Assembly (NCBI GenBank): GCA_029961685.1
Contig: JARWKL010000015.1
Span: 10,662,801-10,726,800, forward strand
Length of the DNA stretch: 64,000 nt
Direction: 5' to 3'
Source of the DNA: Aristolochia californica
Taxonomy: Eukaryota; Streptophyta; Magnoliopsida; Piperales; Aristolochiaceae
The notes under the pieces are model-generated. The model made no database searches. It saw only the letters and a program-made list of their open reading frames with translations, and had not been told where the DNA came from. Below, piece by piece: positions 50,703 to 63,720 of the stretch. Within the stretch, counting starts at the first letter, position 1; the number at the start of each line of letters is the position of its first letter. Both the position numbers and the translations under genes were made by a program.

Positions 50703-52697
50703 TGGAATTTCCCAAACATGATAAAAAAACTTTGAATTATTTTTTTAGTGCATGAAATAATTTTCTTCACTTACATTTATTATTGTTTTAAAAATTTATT
50801 GCGTAAATGAACTCTAAAATTTTCATTTTGTTGTGATCAATTTACCTGATATCTTTTTTTTATTACGTGAAAAATGGGAAAGTGATAACTCAAGTTTGGA
50901 GCTGAAAAAAAATTTGAACATCCAAAATGGAAATGCACAAATGCTGAAAGAGATAATTCCAAAAAAGTATATTTGATTTTTAATGATAGGCAAAAAGTGG
51001 GTTGTTTGGCTCTAATAAATATCCAACCATACGTTAACTTGAGAATTTAATTTTTTCTACTCCTATAAATTTTTTGTTCAATAGGTCACTTGCATCCTGA
51101 ACATGTTTCTGGCATGCATATCCACCACATTTAAAAAATGTTAGGATTAGTTAGAAGTCTCTTTCCTATAAAATTCCACAAAGCTATTAGGGATTGTACT
51201 AGTGGAATTTCCCAAACATTGATTACAAAATTTTGGAGTTCATTTTTAGTACGTGATATAAGTTTCTTCACTTACATTTATTATAGTTTTCAAATTTTTT
51301 TGCATACATGAACTCTAAATTTTTCATTTTGTTGCGATCTATTTGCCTTATTTCTTTTTTGTTTACGAGAAAAATGGGAGAGTAAAAACTCAAGTTTGGA
51401 TCTGAAAAAAAATTTGAACATCCAAAATGGAAATGCACAAATGTTGAGAGAGATAATTCCAAAAAGTATTTGTGATTTTTAAGGATAGGCAAAAAGTGGG
51501 TTGTTTGGCTCTGGTAAATATCCAACCACACCTTAACTTGAGAATTTAATTTTTCTACTCTTTGAAATTTTTGGATCATTTGGTCATTTGCATTCTCAGC
51601 ATGTTTCTGGCATGCATATCCACCACATTTAAAACATGTTAGGATCAGTTAGAAGTCTCTTTCCTATAAAATTCCACCAAGCTATTAAGGGTTGTACTAG
51701 TGGAATTTCCCAAACATGGATAACAAAACTTTGGAGTTCATTTGTAGTGCGAGAAATAATTTTCTTCACTTACATTTATAAAAGTTTCAAATTTTTTTGC
51801 ATATATGAACTCTAAAATTTTTATTTTGTTGCGATCTATTTACCTTATATCTTTTTTGTTTACGAGAAAAATGGGAGAGTGAAAACTCAAGTTTGGATCT
51901 GAAAAACATTTGAACATCCAAAATCGAAATGCACAAATGCTGAGTGAGATAATTCCAAAAATAATAGTTGATTTTTAAGGATAGGCAAAAAGTGGGTTGT
52001 TTGGCTCTAGTAAATATCCAACCACATGTTAATTTGAGAATCTACTTTTTTCTTCTCCTTGAAAATTTTGGATCATTAGGTCACCTCCATCCTCAACATG
52101 TTTCTGGCATGCATATCCACCACATTTAAAACATGTTAGGATCAGTTAGAAGTCTCTTTCCTTTAAAATTCCACCTAGCTATTAAGGGTTGTACTAGTGG
52201 CATTTCCCAAACATCGATAACAAAACTTTCCAGTTCATTTTTAGTGTGTGAAATAATTTTCTTCACTTACATTTATTATAGTTTTCAAATTTTTTTGCAT
52301 ACATGAACTCTAAATTTTTTATTTTGATGCGATCTATTTGCCTTATATCTTCTTTTTTTTACGAGAAAAATGGGAGAGTGAAAACTCTAGTATGGATCTG
52401 AAAAAAAATTTGAACATCCAAAGTGTAAATGAACAAATTCTGAGAAAGATAATTCCAAAAAGTATCTGTGATTTTTAAGGATATGCAAAAAGAGGGTTGT
52501 TAGGCTCTAGTAAATATCGAACCACACGTTAACTTGAGAATTTAATTTTTTCAACTCCTTGAAATTTTTGGATCATTAGGTCACTTGCATCCTCAACATA
52601 TTTCTGGCATGCATATCCACCACATTTAAAACATGTTAGGATCAGTATGAAGTCTCTTTCCTATAAAATTCCACCAAGCTATTAGGGGTTGTTCTTA
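50703..52697. repeat. Higher-order block in array B, copy 3
   Basis: Third copy of the block, without the 188-bp duplication. It follows copy 2 in order: GATAACTCAAGTTTGGAGCTG at 50,881-50,901, GCATCCTGAACATG at 51,092, GCCTTATTTC at 51,345, TGAGTGAGATAATTCC at 51,941, TTAATTTGAGAATCTAC at 52,028 and GTATGAAGTC at 52,647. Copies are substantially diverged, so the amplification is old. Confidence 0.72.
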
Positions 52698-53166
52698 TGG
52701 AATTTCCCAAACATGGATAACAAAACTTTGGAGTTCATTTATAGTGCGAGAAATAATTTTCTTCACTTGCATACATGAACTCTAAAATTTTTATTTTGTT
52801 GCGATCTATTTGCCTTATATCTTTTTTGTTTACGAGAAAAATGGGAGAGTGAAAAATCAAGTTTGGATCTGAAAAAAAATTTAAACATCAAAAATGCAAA
52901 TGAACAAATGCTGAGAAAAATAATTGCCAAAAGTATTTGTGATTTTTAAGGATAGGCAGAAAGTGGGTTGTTTGGATCTTGTAAATATCCCACCACTAGT
53001 TAACTTAAGAATTAAATTTTTTCTACTCCTAAAAATTTTTGGATCATTAGGTCACTTGCATCCTCAACATGTTTCTGGCATGCATATCCACCACATTTAA
53101 AACATGTTAGGCTCAGTTAGAAGTCTCTTTCCTATAAAATTCCACAGCTATTAGGGGTTGTACTAG
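52698..53166. repeat. B unit with ~29-bp deletion
   Basis: At about 52,768 CTTCACTT joins GCATACATGAAC. The ACATTTATTATAG piece and the T-tract arm of the inverted repeat are lost. The spacing is 469 bp. A further three bases are missing near 53,145 (CCACAGCTA). Confidence 0.82.
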
Positions 53167-53489
53167 TGGAATTTCCCAAATATGGATAACAAAAGTTTGG
53201 AGTTCTTTTTTAGTACTTGAAATAACTTTCTTCACTTATGTTTATTATAGTTTTCAAATTTTTTTGCATGCATGAACTCTAAAATTTTCATTTTGTTGCG
53301 ATCTTTTTGCCTTATATCATTTTGTTTACGAGAAAAATTGGATAGTGAAAACTAAAGTTTGGATGTGAAAAAAATTTGAACATCCAAAATGGAAATGCAC
53401 AAATTTTGAGAGAGATAATTCCAAAAAGTATCTGTGATTTTTAAGGATAGGCAAAAAGTGGGTTGTTTGGTTCTGGTAAATATACAACC

Positions 53490-53701
53490 ACACGTTAACT
53501 TGAGAATTTAATTTTTTCTACTCCTTGAAATTTTTGGATCATTAGGTCACTTGCATCCTCAACATCTTTCTGGCATGCATATCCACCACATTTAAAACAT
53601 GTTAGGATCAGTAAGAAGTCTCTTTCCTATAAAATTCTACCAAGCTATTAGGGGTTGTTTTAGTGGAATTTCCCAAACATGGATAACAAAACTTTGGAGT
53701 T
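53490..53701. repeat. 212-bp conversion-like patch, copy 2
   Basis: Partner of 44,881-45,092, with the same rare marks and one visible difference. Beyond each end similarity drops at once. To the left ATATACAACCAC stands against ATATCTACCCAC. To the right TATATTTTGTGCG stands against CCTTTATAGTCAG. Confidence 0.78.
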
Positions 53702-56700
53702 TATATTTTGTGCGTCAAATAATTTTTTTCACTTGCATTTAATATAGTTTTCAAATTTTTTTGCAAACATGAACTCTTAAATTTTCATTTTGTTGCGATC
53801 TATTTGCCTTATATCTTTTTTGTTTACAAGAAAAATGGGAGAGTGAAAACTCAAATTTGGATTTTTAAAAAAATTTGAACATCCAAAATGGGAATGTACA
53901 AATGCTGAGAGAGATAATTCCAAAAAGTATCTGTCATTTTTAAGGATAGGCAAAAAGTGGGTTGTTTAGCTCTGGTAAATATCCAACCACACGTTAACAT
54001 TAGAATTTATTTTTTTCTACTCTTTAAAATGTTTGGATCATTAGGTGACTTGTATCCTCAACATGTTGCTAGCATGCATATGCACCACATTTAAAGCATG
54101 TTAGGATCAGTTAGAAGTCTCTTTCCTATAAAATTCCACCATGCTATCAGGGGTTGTACTAGTGGAATTTCCAAAACATGGATAACAAAACTTTGGAGTT
54201 CTTTTTTAGTGCCTTAAATAATTTTCTACACTTACATTTATTATAGTTTCATATTTTTTTGCGTAAATGAACTCTAAAATTTTCATTTTGTTGGGATCTA
54301 TTTGCCTTATATCTTTTTTAGTTACGAGAAAAGTGGCAGAGTGAAAACTCAAGTTTGGATCTGAAAAAAAATTTGAACATCCAAAATGGAAATGCACAAA
54401 TCCTGAGGGAGATAATTCCAAAAAGTATATGTGATTTTTAAGGATAGGCAAAAAGTGGGTTGTTTGGCTCTGGTAAATATCCAACCCCACGTTAACTTGA
54501 GAATTTAATTGTTTCTACTCCTAGAAATTTTGGATCATTGGGCCACTTGCACCCTCAACATGTTTGTGGCATGCATATCCACGACAATTAAAACTTGTTA
54601 GGATAAGTTAGATGTCTCTTTCCTATAAAATTCCACCAAGCTATTAGGGGTTGTATTAGTGGAATTTCCCAAACATGGATAACAAAACTTTGGAGTTCAT
54701 TTTTACTGCGTAAAAATAATTTTCTTCGCTTACATTTATTATAGTTTTCAAATTTTTTTTCAAACATGAACTCTAAAATTTTCATTTTGTTGGGATCTAT
54801 TTGCCTTATATCTTTTTTGATTACGAGAAAAATGGGAGGGTAAAAACTAAAGTTTGGATCTGAAAAAAAATTTGAACATCCAAAAAGTAAATGAACAAAT
54901 GCTGAGAGAGATAATTCAAAAAAGAATCTGTAATTTTTAAGGATAGGCAAAAAGTCGGTTGTTTGGCTCTAGTAAATATCCAACCACACGTTAACTTGAG
55001 AATTTAATTTTTTCTTCTCCTAGAAATTTTTGGATCATTAGGTCACTTGCATCCTCAACATATTTCTGGCATGCATATCCACCACATTTAAAACATGTTA
55101 GGATCAGTGTCAAGTCTCTTTCCTATAAAATTCCACCATGCTATTAGGGGTTGTTCTAGTGGAATTTCCCAAACATGGATAACAAAACTTTGCTGTTCAT
55201 TTGTAATGCGTGAAATAATTTTATTCACTTATATTTATTATAGTATTCAAATTTTTTTGCATACATGAACTCTAAAATTTTCATTTTGTTGCGATTTATT
55301 TGTCATGTATCTTTTTTGTTTACGAGAACAATGGGAGACTGAAAACTCAAGTTTGGATCTGAAAAAAATTTGAACTTCCAAAATGGAAATGTACAAATGC
55401 TGAGAAAGATAATTTCAAAAAGTATCAGTGATTTTTAAGGATAGGCAAAAAGTGGGTTGTTTGGTTCTGGTAAATATCCAACCACACGTTAACTTGAGAA
55501 TTTAATTTTTTGTACTCCTTGAAATTTTTGGATCATTAGGTCACTTGCATCCTCAACATGTTTCTAGCATGCATATACACCACATTTAAAACATGTTAGG
55601 ATCAGTTAGAAGTCTCTTTCCTATAAAATTCCACCAAGCTATTAGGGGTTGTACTAGTGGAATTTCCCAAACATGGATAACAAAACTTTGGAGTTCATTT
55701 TTGGTGCTAGAAATAACTTTCTTCACTTACTTTTATTACAGTTTTCAATTTTTTTTGCATACATGAACTCTATAATTTTCATTTTGTTGCGATGTATTTG
55801 CCTTATATCTTTTTTGTTTATGAGAAAAATGGGACAGTGAAAACTCAAGTTTGGATCTGAAAAAAAATTTGAACATCCAAAATGGAAATGCACAAATGCT
55901 GAGAGAGATAATTCAAAAAAGTATCTGTCATTTTTAAGGATAGACAAAAAGTGGGTTGTTTGGCTCTGGTAAATATCCAACCACACGTTAACTTGGGAAT
56001 TTTATTTTTTCGACCCCTTGAAATTTTTGGATCGTTAGGTCACTTGCATCCTCAACATGTTTCTGGCATGCATATCCACCACATTTAAAACATGTTAAGA
56101 TCAGTTAGAAGTCTCTTTCCTATAAAATTCCACCATGCTATTAGGGGTTGTACTAGTGGAATTTCCCAAACATGGATAACAAAACTTTGGAGTTCTTTTT
56201 TAGATCGTGAAATAATTTTCTTCACTTACATTTATTATAGTTGTCAATTTTTTTTGCATACATGAACTCTAAAATTTTAATTTTGTTGCGATCTATTTGC
56301 CCTATATCTTTTTTGTTTACGAGAAAAATGGAAGAATGAAAACTCAAGTTTGGATCTAAAAACAAATTTGAACATCCAAAATGGAAATGAACAAATGCTG
56401 AGAAAGATAATTCCAAAAAGTATCTGTGATTTTTAAGGATAGGCAAAAAGTGGTTTGTGTGGCTTTGGTAAATATCCAACCACACGTTAACTTAAAAATT
56501 TAATTTTTTCTACTCCTTCAAAGTTCTGGATCATTAGGTCACTTGCATCCTCAACATCTTTCTTGCATGGATATCCACCATATTAAAAACATGTTAAGCT
56601 CAGTTAGAAGTCTCTTTCCTATAAAATTCCACCAAACTATTAGGGGTTGTACTAGTGGAATTTCCCAAACATGGATAACAAAACTTTGGAGTTCTTTTTT

Positions 56701-57200
56701 AGTGCGTGAAATAATTTTCTACACATAATTTTATTACAGTTTTTAATTTTTTTGCATACATGAACACTAAAATTTCCCTTTTGTTGCTATCTATTTGCCT
56801 TATATCTTTTTTCTTTACGAGAAAAATGGGAGAGTGAAAACTCAAGTTTGGTTCTTAAAAAATTTTGAACATCCAAAATGGGTATGTACAAATGCTGAGA
56901 GAGATAATTCCAAAAAGTATCTGTGATTTTTAAGGATAGGCAAAAAGTGGGTTGTTTAGCTTTGGTAATTATCCAACCACACGTTAACATTAGAATTTAT
57001 TTTTTTCATCTCCTTAAAATGTTTGGATCATTAGGTCACTTGTATCCTCGACATGTTTCTGGCTTGCATATCCACCACATTTAAAACATGTTAGGATCAG
57101 TTAGAAGTCTCTTTCCTATAAAATTCCACCATGCTATTAGGGGTTGTACTAGTGGAATTTCTCAAACATGGATAACAAAACTTTGGAGTTCATTTTTAGC

Positions 57201-57714
57201 GCGTGAAATAATTTTCTTCACTTACATTTATTATAGTTTTCAAATTTCTTTGCGTACATGAACTCTAAAATTTTCATTTTGTTGCGATCTATTTGCCTTA
57301 TATCTTTTTTGTTTACGAGAAAATGGGAGTGTGAAAACTCAAGTTTGGATCTGAAAAAAACTTCTAACATCCAAAATGGAAATGAACAAATGTTGAGACA
57401 GATAATTTCAAAAAGTATTTGTGATTTTTAAGGATAGGCAAAAATTGGGTTGTTTGGCTCTGGTAAATATCCAACGACACGTTAACTTGAGAATTTAATT
57501 TTTTCTTCTCCTTGAAATTTTTTTATCATGAGGTCACTTGCATCCTCCACATGTTTCTGGCATGCATATCCACCACATTTAAACCATGTTAGGATCAGTT
57601 ACAAATCTCATTCCGATAAAATTCCAACAAGCTATTAGGGGTTGTACAAGTGGAATTTCCCAAACGTGGATAAAAAAACTTAGCAGTTCATTTTTAGTGC
57701 GTGAAATAATTTTC
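57201..57714. repeat. 514-bp segment identical to 60,664-61,177
   Basis: I compared this segment base by base with 60,664-61,177 (offset 3,463 bp) and found no difference. The first differences are at 57,200 (C against T) and 57,715 (T against G). It is just over one monomer long. It carries many private variants: CAAATTTCTTTGCG, GAGAAAATGGGAGTGTG, AAACTTCTAACATCC, GTTGAGACAG, ATCATGAGGTC, AAACCATG, CATTCCGATAAAATT and CAAACGTGG. Adjacent B units differ from each other at tens of positions. Confidence 0.92.
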
Positions 57715-58149
57715 TTCACTTACATTTATTATAGTTTTCAAATTTTTTTGCAAACATGAACTCTAAAATTTTCATTTTGTTGCGATCTATTTGCCTTATA
57801 TCTTTTTTGATTACGAGAAAAATGGGAGAGTGAAAACTCAGGTTTGGATCTGAAAAAAATATTGAAGATCCAAAATGGAAATGCTCAAATGCTGAGAGAG
57901 ATAATTCCAAAAAGTATCTGTGATTTTTAAGGATAGGCAAAAAGTGGGTTGTTTGGCTCTGGTAAATATCCAACCACACGTTAACTTGAGAATTTAATTT
58001 TTTCTACTCCTTGAAAATTTTGGATCATTAGGTCACTTGCATCCTCAACACGTTTCTTGCATGCTTATGCACCACATTTAAAACATGTTAGGATCAGTTA
58101 GAAGTCTCTTTCCTATAAAATTCAACGAAGCTATTTGGGGTTGTACTAG

Positions 58150-58623
58150 TGGAATTTCCAAAACATGGATAACAAAACTTTGGAGTTCATTTTTATTGCG
58201 TGAAATAATTTTCTTCAATTACATTTATTATAAATCTTTTTTCATACATGAACTCTAAAATTTTCATTTTGTTGTGATCTATTTGCCTTATATCTTTAAT
58301 GTTTATGAGAAAAATGGGAGAGTGAAAACTCAAGTTTGGATCTAAAAAAAAATTCTAACATCCAAAATGGAAATAAACAAATGCTAAGAGAGATAATTCC
58401 ACAAAGTATCGGTAATTTTAATGATAAGAAAAAAGGGGGTTGTTTGGCTATGGTAAATATCCAACCACATGTTAACTTGAGCATTTAAATTTTTCTACTC
58501 CTTGAAATTTTTGGATCCTCAACATATATTTTGCATGCATATGCACCACATTTAAAACATGTAAGGATCAGTTAGAAGTCTCTTTCCTATCAAATTCCAC
58601 CAAGCTATTAGGGGTTGTTATCG
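58150..58623. repeat. B unit with two small deletions
   Basis: One loss at about 58,228 (TTATTATAAATCTTTTTTC, about 9 bp) is shared in form with 42,641 (TTATTATAAATGTTTTTTC), 15,583 bp upstream. The other at about 58,516 joins TTGGATC to CTCAAC and removes about 17 bp. ATC is shared at the join. The spacing is 474 bp. Confidence 0.78.
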
Positions 58624-60663
58624 TGGAATTTCCAAAACATGGATAAAAAAACTTTGGAATTCATTTTAGTGCGTGAAATAATTTTCTTCTCTTACATTTA
58701 TTATAGTTTTCAAATTTTTCTGTATATATGAACTCTAAAATTTCCATTTTGTTGCGATCAATTTGCCTTATATCTTTTTTTGTTTACGAGAAAAATGGGA
58801 GAGTGAAAAATCAAGTTTGGATCTGAAAAAAAATTTAAACATCCAAAATGGAAATGCACAAATGCTGAGAGAGATAATTCCAAAAAAGTATCTTTCTTTT
58901 TTAAGGATAGGCAAAAAGTGGGTTGTTTGGCTCTCGTAAATATCCTACTACACGTTAACTTGAGAATTTAATTTTTCTTACTCCTTGAAATTTTTGGGTA
59001 AATAGGTCACTTGCATCCTCAACATGTTTCTGGCATGATTATCCACCATATTTAAAACATGTTAGGATCAGTTAGAAGTATCTTTCCTGTAAAATTCCAC
59101 GAAGCCATTAGGGGTTGTACTAGTGGAATTTCCCAAACATGGATAACAAAACTTTGGAGTTCATTTTTAGTGAGTGAAATAATTTTATTAACTTACATTT
59201 AATATAGTTTTCAAATTTTTTTTCTTACATGAAATCTAAAATTTTCATTTTGATGCGATCTATTTCCCTTATGTCTTTTTTGTTTACAGGAAAGTTGGGA
59301 GAGTGTAAACTGAAGTTTGGATCTGAAAAAAAATTCTAACTTCCAAAATGGAAATAAACAAATGCTGAGAGAGATAATTCCAAAAAGTATCGGTGATTTT
59401 TAAGGATAGGAAAAAAGGGGGTTGTTTGGCTATGGTAAATATCCAACCACACGTTAACTTGAGAAATTAATTTTTTCTACTCCTAATTTTTGGATCATTA
59501 GGTCACTTGCATCCTCAACATGTTTCTGGCATGCATATCCACCACATTTAAAACATGTTAGAATTAGTTAGAAGTCTCTTTCCTATAAAATTCCACCAAG
59601 CTATTAGGGGTTGTACTAGTGGAATTTCCCAAACATCGATAACAAAACTTTGGAGTTCATTTTTAGTGCGTGAATTAATTTTCTTCACTTACATTTATTA
59701 TAGTTGTCAAATTTTTTTTCATACATGAACTCTAAAATTTTCATTTTTCTTCGATCTATTTGCCCTATATCTTTTTTGTTTACGAGAAAATTGCGAGAGT
59801 AAAACCTCAAGTTTGGATCTGAAAAAAAATTTGTACATCCAAATTTCAAATTCACAAATGCTGAGAGAGATAATTCCAAAAAGTATCTGTGATTTTTAAG
59901 GAGAAGCAAAAAGTGGGTTGTTTGGCTTTGGTAAATATCCAACCTAAGGTTACCATTAAAATTTATTTTTTTCTACTCCTTGAAATATTTGGATCATTAG
60001 GTCACTTGCATCCTCAACATGTTTCTGGCATGCTTATCCACCACATTTAAAACATGTTAGGCTCAGTTAGAAGTCTCTTTCCTATAAAATTCCACCAAGC
60101 AATTAGGGGTTGTACTAGTGGAATTTCCCAAACAAGGATAACAAAACTTTGGAGTTCTCTTTTAGTGCGTGAAATAATTTTCTTCACTTACATTTATTAT
60201 TGTTTTCAAATTTTTTTGCGTAAATGAACTCTAAAATTTTCATTTTGTTGCGATCTATTTGCCTTATATCCTTTTTGTTTACGAACAAAATGGGATAGTG
60301 AAAGCTCAAGTTTGGACTGAAAAAAAATTTGAACATCCAAAATGGAAATGCACAAATCATGAGGGAGATAATTCCAAAAAGTATTTGTGATTTTTATGGA
60401 AAGGGAAAAAGTGGGTTGTTTGGCTCTGGTATATATCCAACCACACGTTAACTTGAGAATTTAATTTTTTCTACTCCTTGAAATTTTGGATCATTAGGTC
60501 ACTTGAATCCTCAACATGTTTCTGTCATGCATATCGACCACATTTAAAACATGTTAGGATCAGTTAGAAGTCTCTTTCCTATAAAATTCCATCAAGCTAT
60601 TAGGGGTTGTTTTAGTAGAATTTCCCAAACAAGAATAACAAAACTTTGGAGTTCATTTTTAGT

Positions 60664-61177
60664 GCGTGAAATAATTTTCTTCACTTACATTTATTATAGT
60701 TTTCAAATTTCTTTGCGTACATGAACTCTAAAATTTTCATTTTGTTGCGATCTATTTGCCTTATATCTTTTTTGTTTACGAGAAAATGGGAGTGTGAAAA
60801 CTCAAGTTTGGATCTGAAAAAAACTTCTAACATCCAAAATGGAAATGAACAAATGTTGAGACAGATAATTTCAAAAAGTATTTGTGATTTTTAAGGATAG
60901 GCAAAAATTGGGTTGTTTGGCTCTGGTAAATATCCAACGACACGTTAACTTGAGAATTTAATTTTTTCTTCTCCTTGAAATTTTTTTATCATGAGGTCAC
61001 TTGCATCCTCCACATGTTTCTGGCATGCATATCCACCACATTTAAACCATGTTAGGATCAGTTACAAATCTCATTCCGATAAAATTCCAACAAGCTATTA
61101 GGGGTTGTACAAGTGGAATTTCCCAAACGTGGATAAAAAAACTTAGCAGTTCATTTTTAGTGCGTGAAATAATTTTC
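60664..61177. repeat. 514-bp segment identical to 57,201-57,714
   Basis: Exact partner of 57,201-57,714. It is flanked on the left by a unit with AACAAGAATAAC, unlike AACATGGATAAC at the other copy. On the right it is flanked by CAAAATTTTTTGTATAC, unlike CAAATTTTTTTGCAAAC. The six intervening units are not duplicated with it. This points to gene conversion or a short copy event rather than a multi-unit duplication. An assembly error is the main alternative. Confidence 0.92.
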
Positions 61178-61785
61178 GTCACTTACATTTATTATAGTTT
61201 TCAAAATTTTTTGTATACATGAATTTTAAAATTTTCATTTTGTTGCGGTCAATTTGCCTAATATTTTTTTTTGTTTACGAGAAAAATGGGAGAGTGAAAA
61301 CTCAAGTTTGGATCTGAAAAAAAATTTGAACATCCAAAATGGAAATGCACAAATCCGGAGGGAGATAATTCAAAAAAGTATCTACGATTTTAAAGGTTGG
61401 GGAAAAAGTGGGGTGTTTGGCTCTGGTAAATATCCAACCACACGTTAACTTGAGAATTTAATTTTTTCTACTCCTTGAAATTTTGGATCATTAGCTCACT
61501 TGCATCATCAACATGTTTCTGGCATGCATATCCACCACATTTAAAACATGTTAGGATCAGTTAGAAGTCTCTTTCCTATAAAATTCCACCAAGCTTTTAG
61601 GGGTTGTATTAGTGGAATTTCCTTAACCTGGATAAAAAAACTTTGGAGTTAATTTTTAGTGCATGAAATAATTTTCTTCACTTACATTTATTATAGTTTT
61701 CAAATTTTTTTGCCTACATGAACTCTAAAATTTTATTTTTGTTGCGATCTATTTGCCTTTTATCTTTTTTATTTACGAGAAAAAT

Positions 61786-62029
61786 GGGAGAGTGAAAACT
61801 GAAGCTTGCATCTGAAAAAAAATTCTAACATCCAAAATGGAAATGAACAAATGCCGAGAGAGATAATTTGAAAAAGTATCTGTGATTTTTAAGGATAGGG
61901 AAGAAGTGGGAGAGTGAAAACTCAAGTTTAGATTTGAAAAAAAATTGAACATCCAAAATGCAAATGTGCAAATGCTGAGATAGATAATTCCAAAAGTATC
62001 TGTGAGTTTTAAGATAGGTAAAAACTGGG
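61786..62029. repeat. 122-bp tandem partial-monomer duplication
   Basis: The stretch from GGGAGAGTGAAAACT to GGATAGG occurs at 61,786-61,907 and again from 61,908. The join reads GAAGTGGGAGAGTG, which merges the AAAGTGGG of one place with the ATGGGAGAGTG of another, with TGGG in common. The landmark interval is 618 bp. The copies differ (AAAAATTCTAACATCC against AAAAATTGAACATCC), so they probably came from two different monomers by unequal exchange. Confidence 0.85.
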
Positions 62030-63720
62030 TTCTTTGGCTCTTGTAAATATCCAACAACACGTTAACTTAAAATTTTAGTTTTTTCTACTCCTTGAAATTT
62101 TTGGATCATAAGGTCACTTGCATCCCCAACATGTTTCTGGCATGCATATCCACCACATTTAAAACATGTTAGGCTCAGTTAGAAGTCTCTTTCCTCTAAA
62201 ATTCCACCAAGCTATTAAGGGTTGTACTAATGGAATTTCCCAAACATGGATAACAAAACTTTCGACTTCTTTTTTAGTGCGTGAAATAATTTTCTTCACT
62301 TACATATATTATAGTTTTCAATTTTTTTACGTAAATGAACTCTAAAATTTTCATTTTGTTGCGATCTATTTTCTTTATTTTTTTATTTACAAGAAATATA
62401 GGAGAGAGAAAACTCAAGTTTGGATCTGAAAAACATCTGAACATACAAAATGGAAATGAACAAATGCTGAGAGAGATAATTCCAAAAAGTATCTGTGATT
62501 TTTAAGGATAGGCAAAAAGTGGGTTGTTTGGCTCCTGTAAATATCTAACCACACGTTAACTTGAGAATTTAATTTTTTCTACACCTTGAAATTTTTGGAT
62601 AATTAGGTCACTTGCATCATCAACATGTTTCTGGCATGCATATCCACCACATTTAAAACATGTTAGGATCAGTTAGACGTCTCTTTCCTATAAAATTCCA
62701 CCAAGCTATTTGGGGTTGTTCTAGTAGAATATCCCAAACATAGATGACAAAACTTTGGAGTTCATTTGCAGTGCATGAAATAATTTTCTTCACTTACATT
62801 TATTATAGTTTTCAATTTTTTTCATACGTGAACTCTAAAATTTTCATTTTGTTGCAATCAATTTACCTTATATCTTTTTTGTTTACAAGAAAAATTGGAG
62901 TGTGAAAACTCAAGTTTGGATCATAAAAAAAAATTTGAACATCCATAATGGAAATGCCCAAATTCTGAGAGAGATAATTCCAAAAAGTATCTGTCATTTT
63001 TAAGGATAGGCAAAAAGTGGGTTGTTTTGCTCTGGTAAATATCCAACCACACATTAACTTGAGAATTTAATTTTTTCTGCTACTAGAAATTTTCGGATCA
63101 TTAGGTCACTTGCATCCTCAACATGTTTCTGGCATGCATATCCACCACATTTAAAACATGTTAGGATCTGTTAGAAGTATGTTTCCTATAAAATTCCACC
63201 AAGCTATTAGGGGTTGTACTAGTGGAATTTCCCAAACATGGATAACAAAACTTTGGAGTTCATTTATAGTACCTGAAATATTTTTTTTTCTTACATTTAT
63301 TATAGTTTTGAAATTTTTTTGCATACATGAACTCTTAAATTTTCATTTTTTTGCGATCTATTTGCCTAATATCTTTTTTATTTACGAGAAAAATGGGAGA
63401 GTGAAAACTCAAGTTTGGATCTGAAAAAAAATTATAACATCCAAAATGGAAATGCACAAATCCTTAGGAAGATAATTCCAAAAAGTATCCGCGATTTTAA
63501 AGGATAGGGAAAAAGTGGGTTATTTGGCTCTGGAAAATATCCAACCACACGTTAACTTGAGAATTTAATTTTTTCTACTCCTTGAAATTTCTTATCATTA
63601 GGTCACTCGCATCCTCAACATGTTTTCTGGCATGCATATCCACCACATTTAAAACATGTTAGGATAAGTTAGAAGTCTCTTTCCTATAAAATTCCACCAA
63701 GCTATAAGGGGTTATATTAG

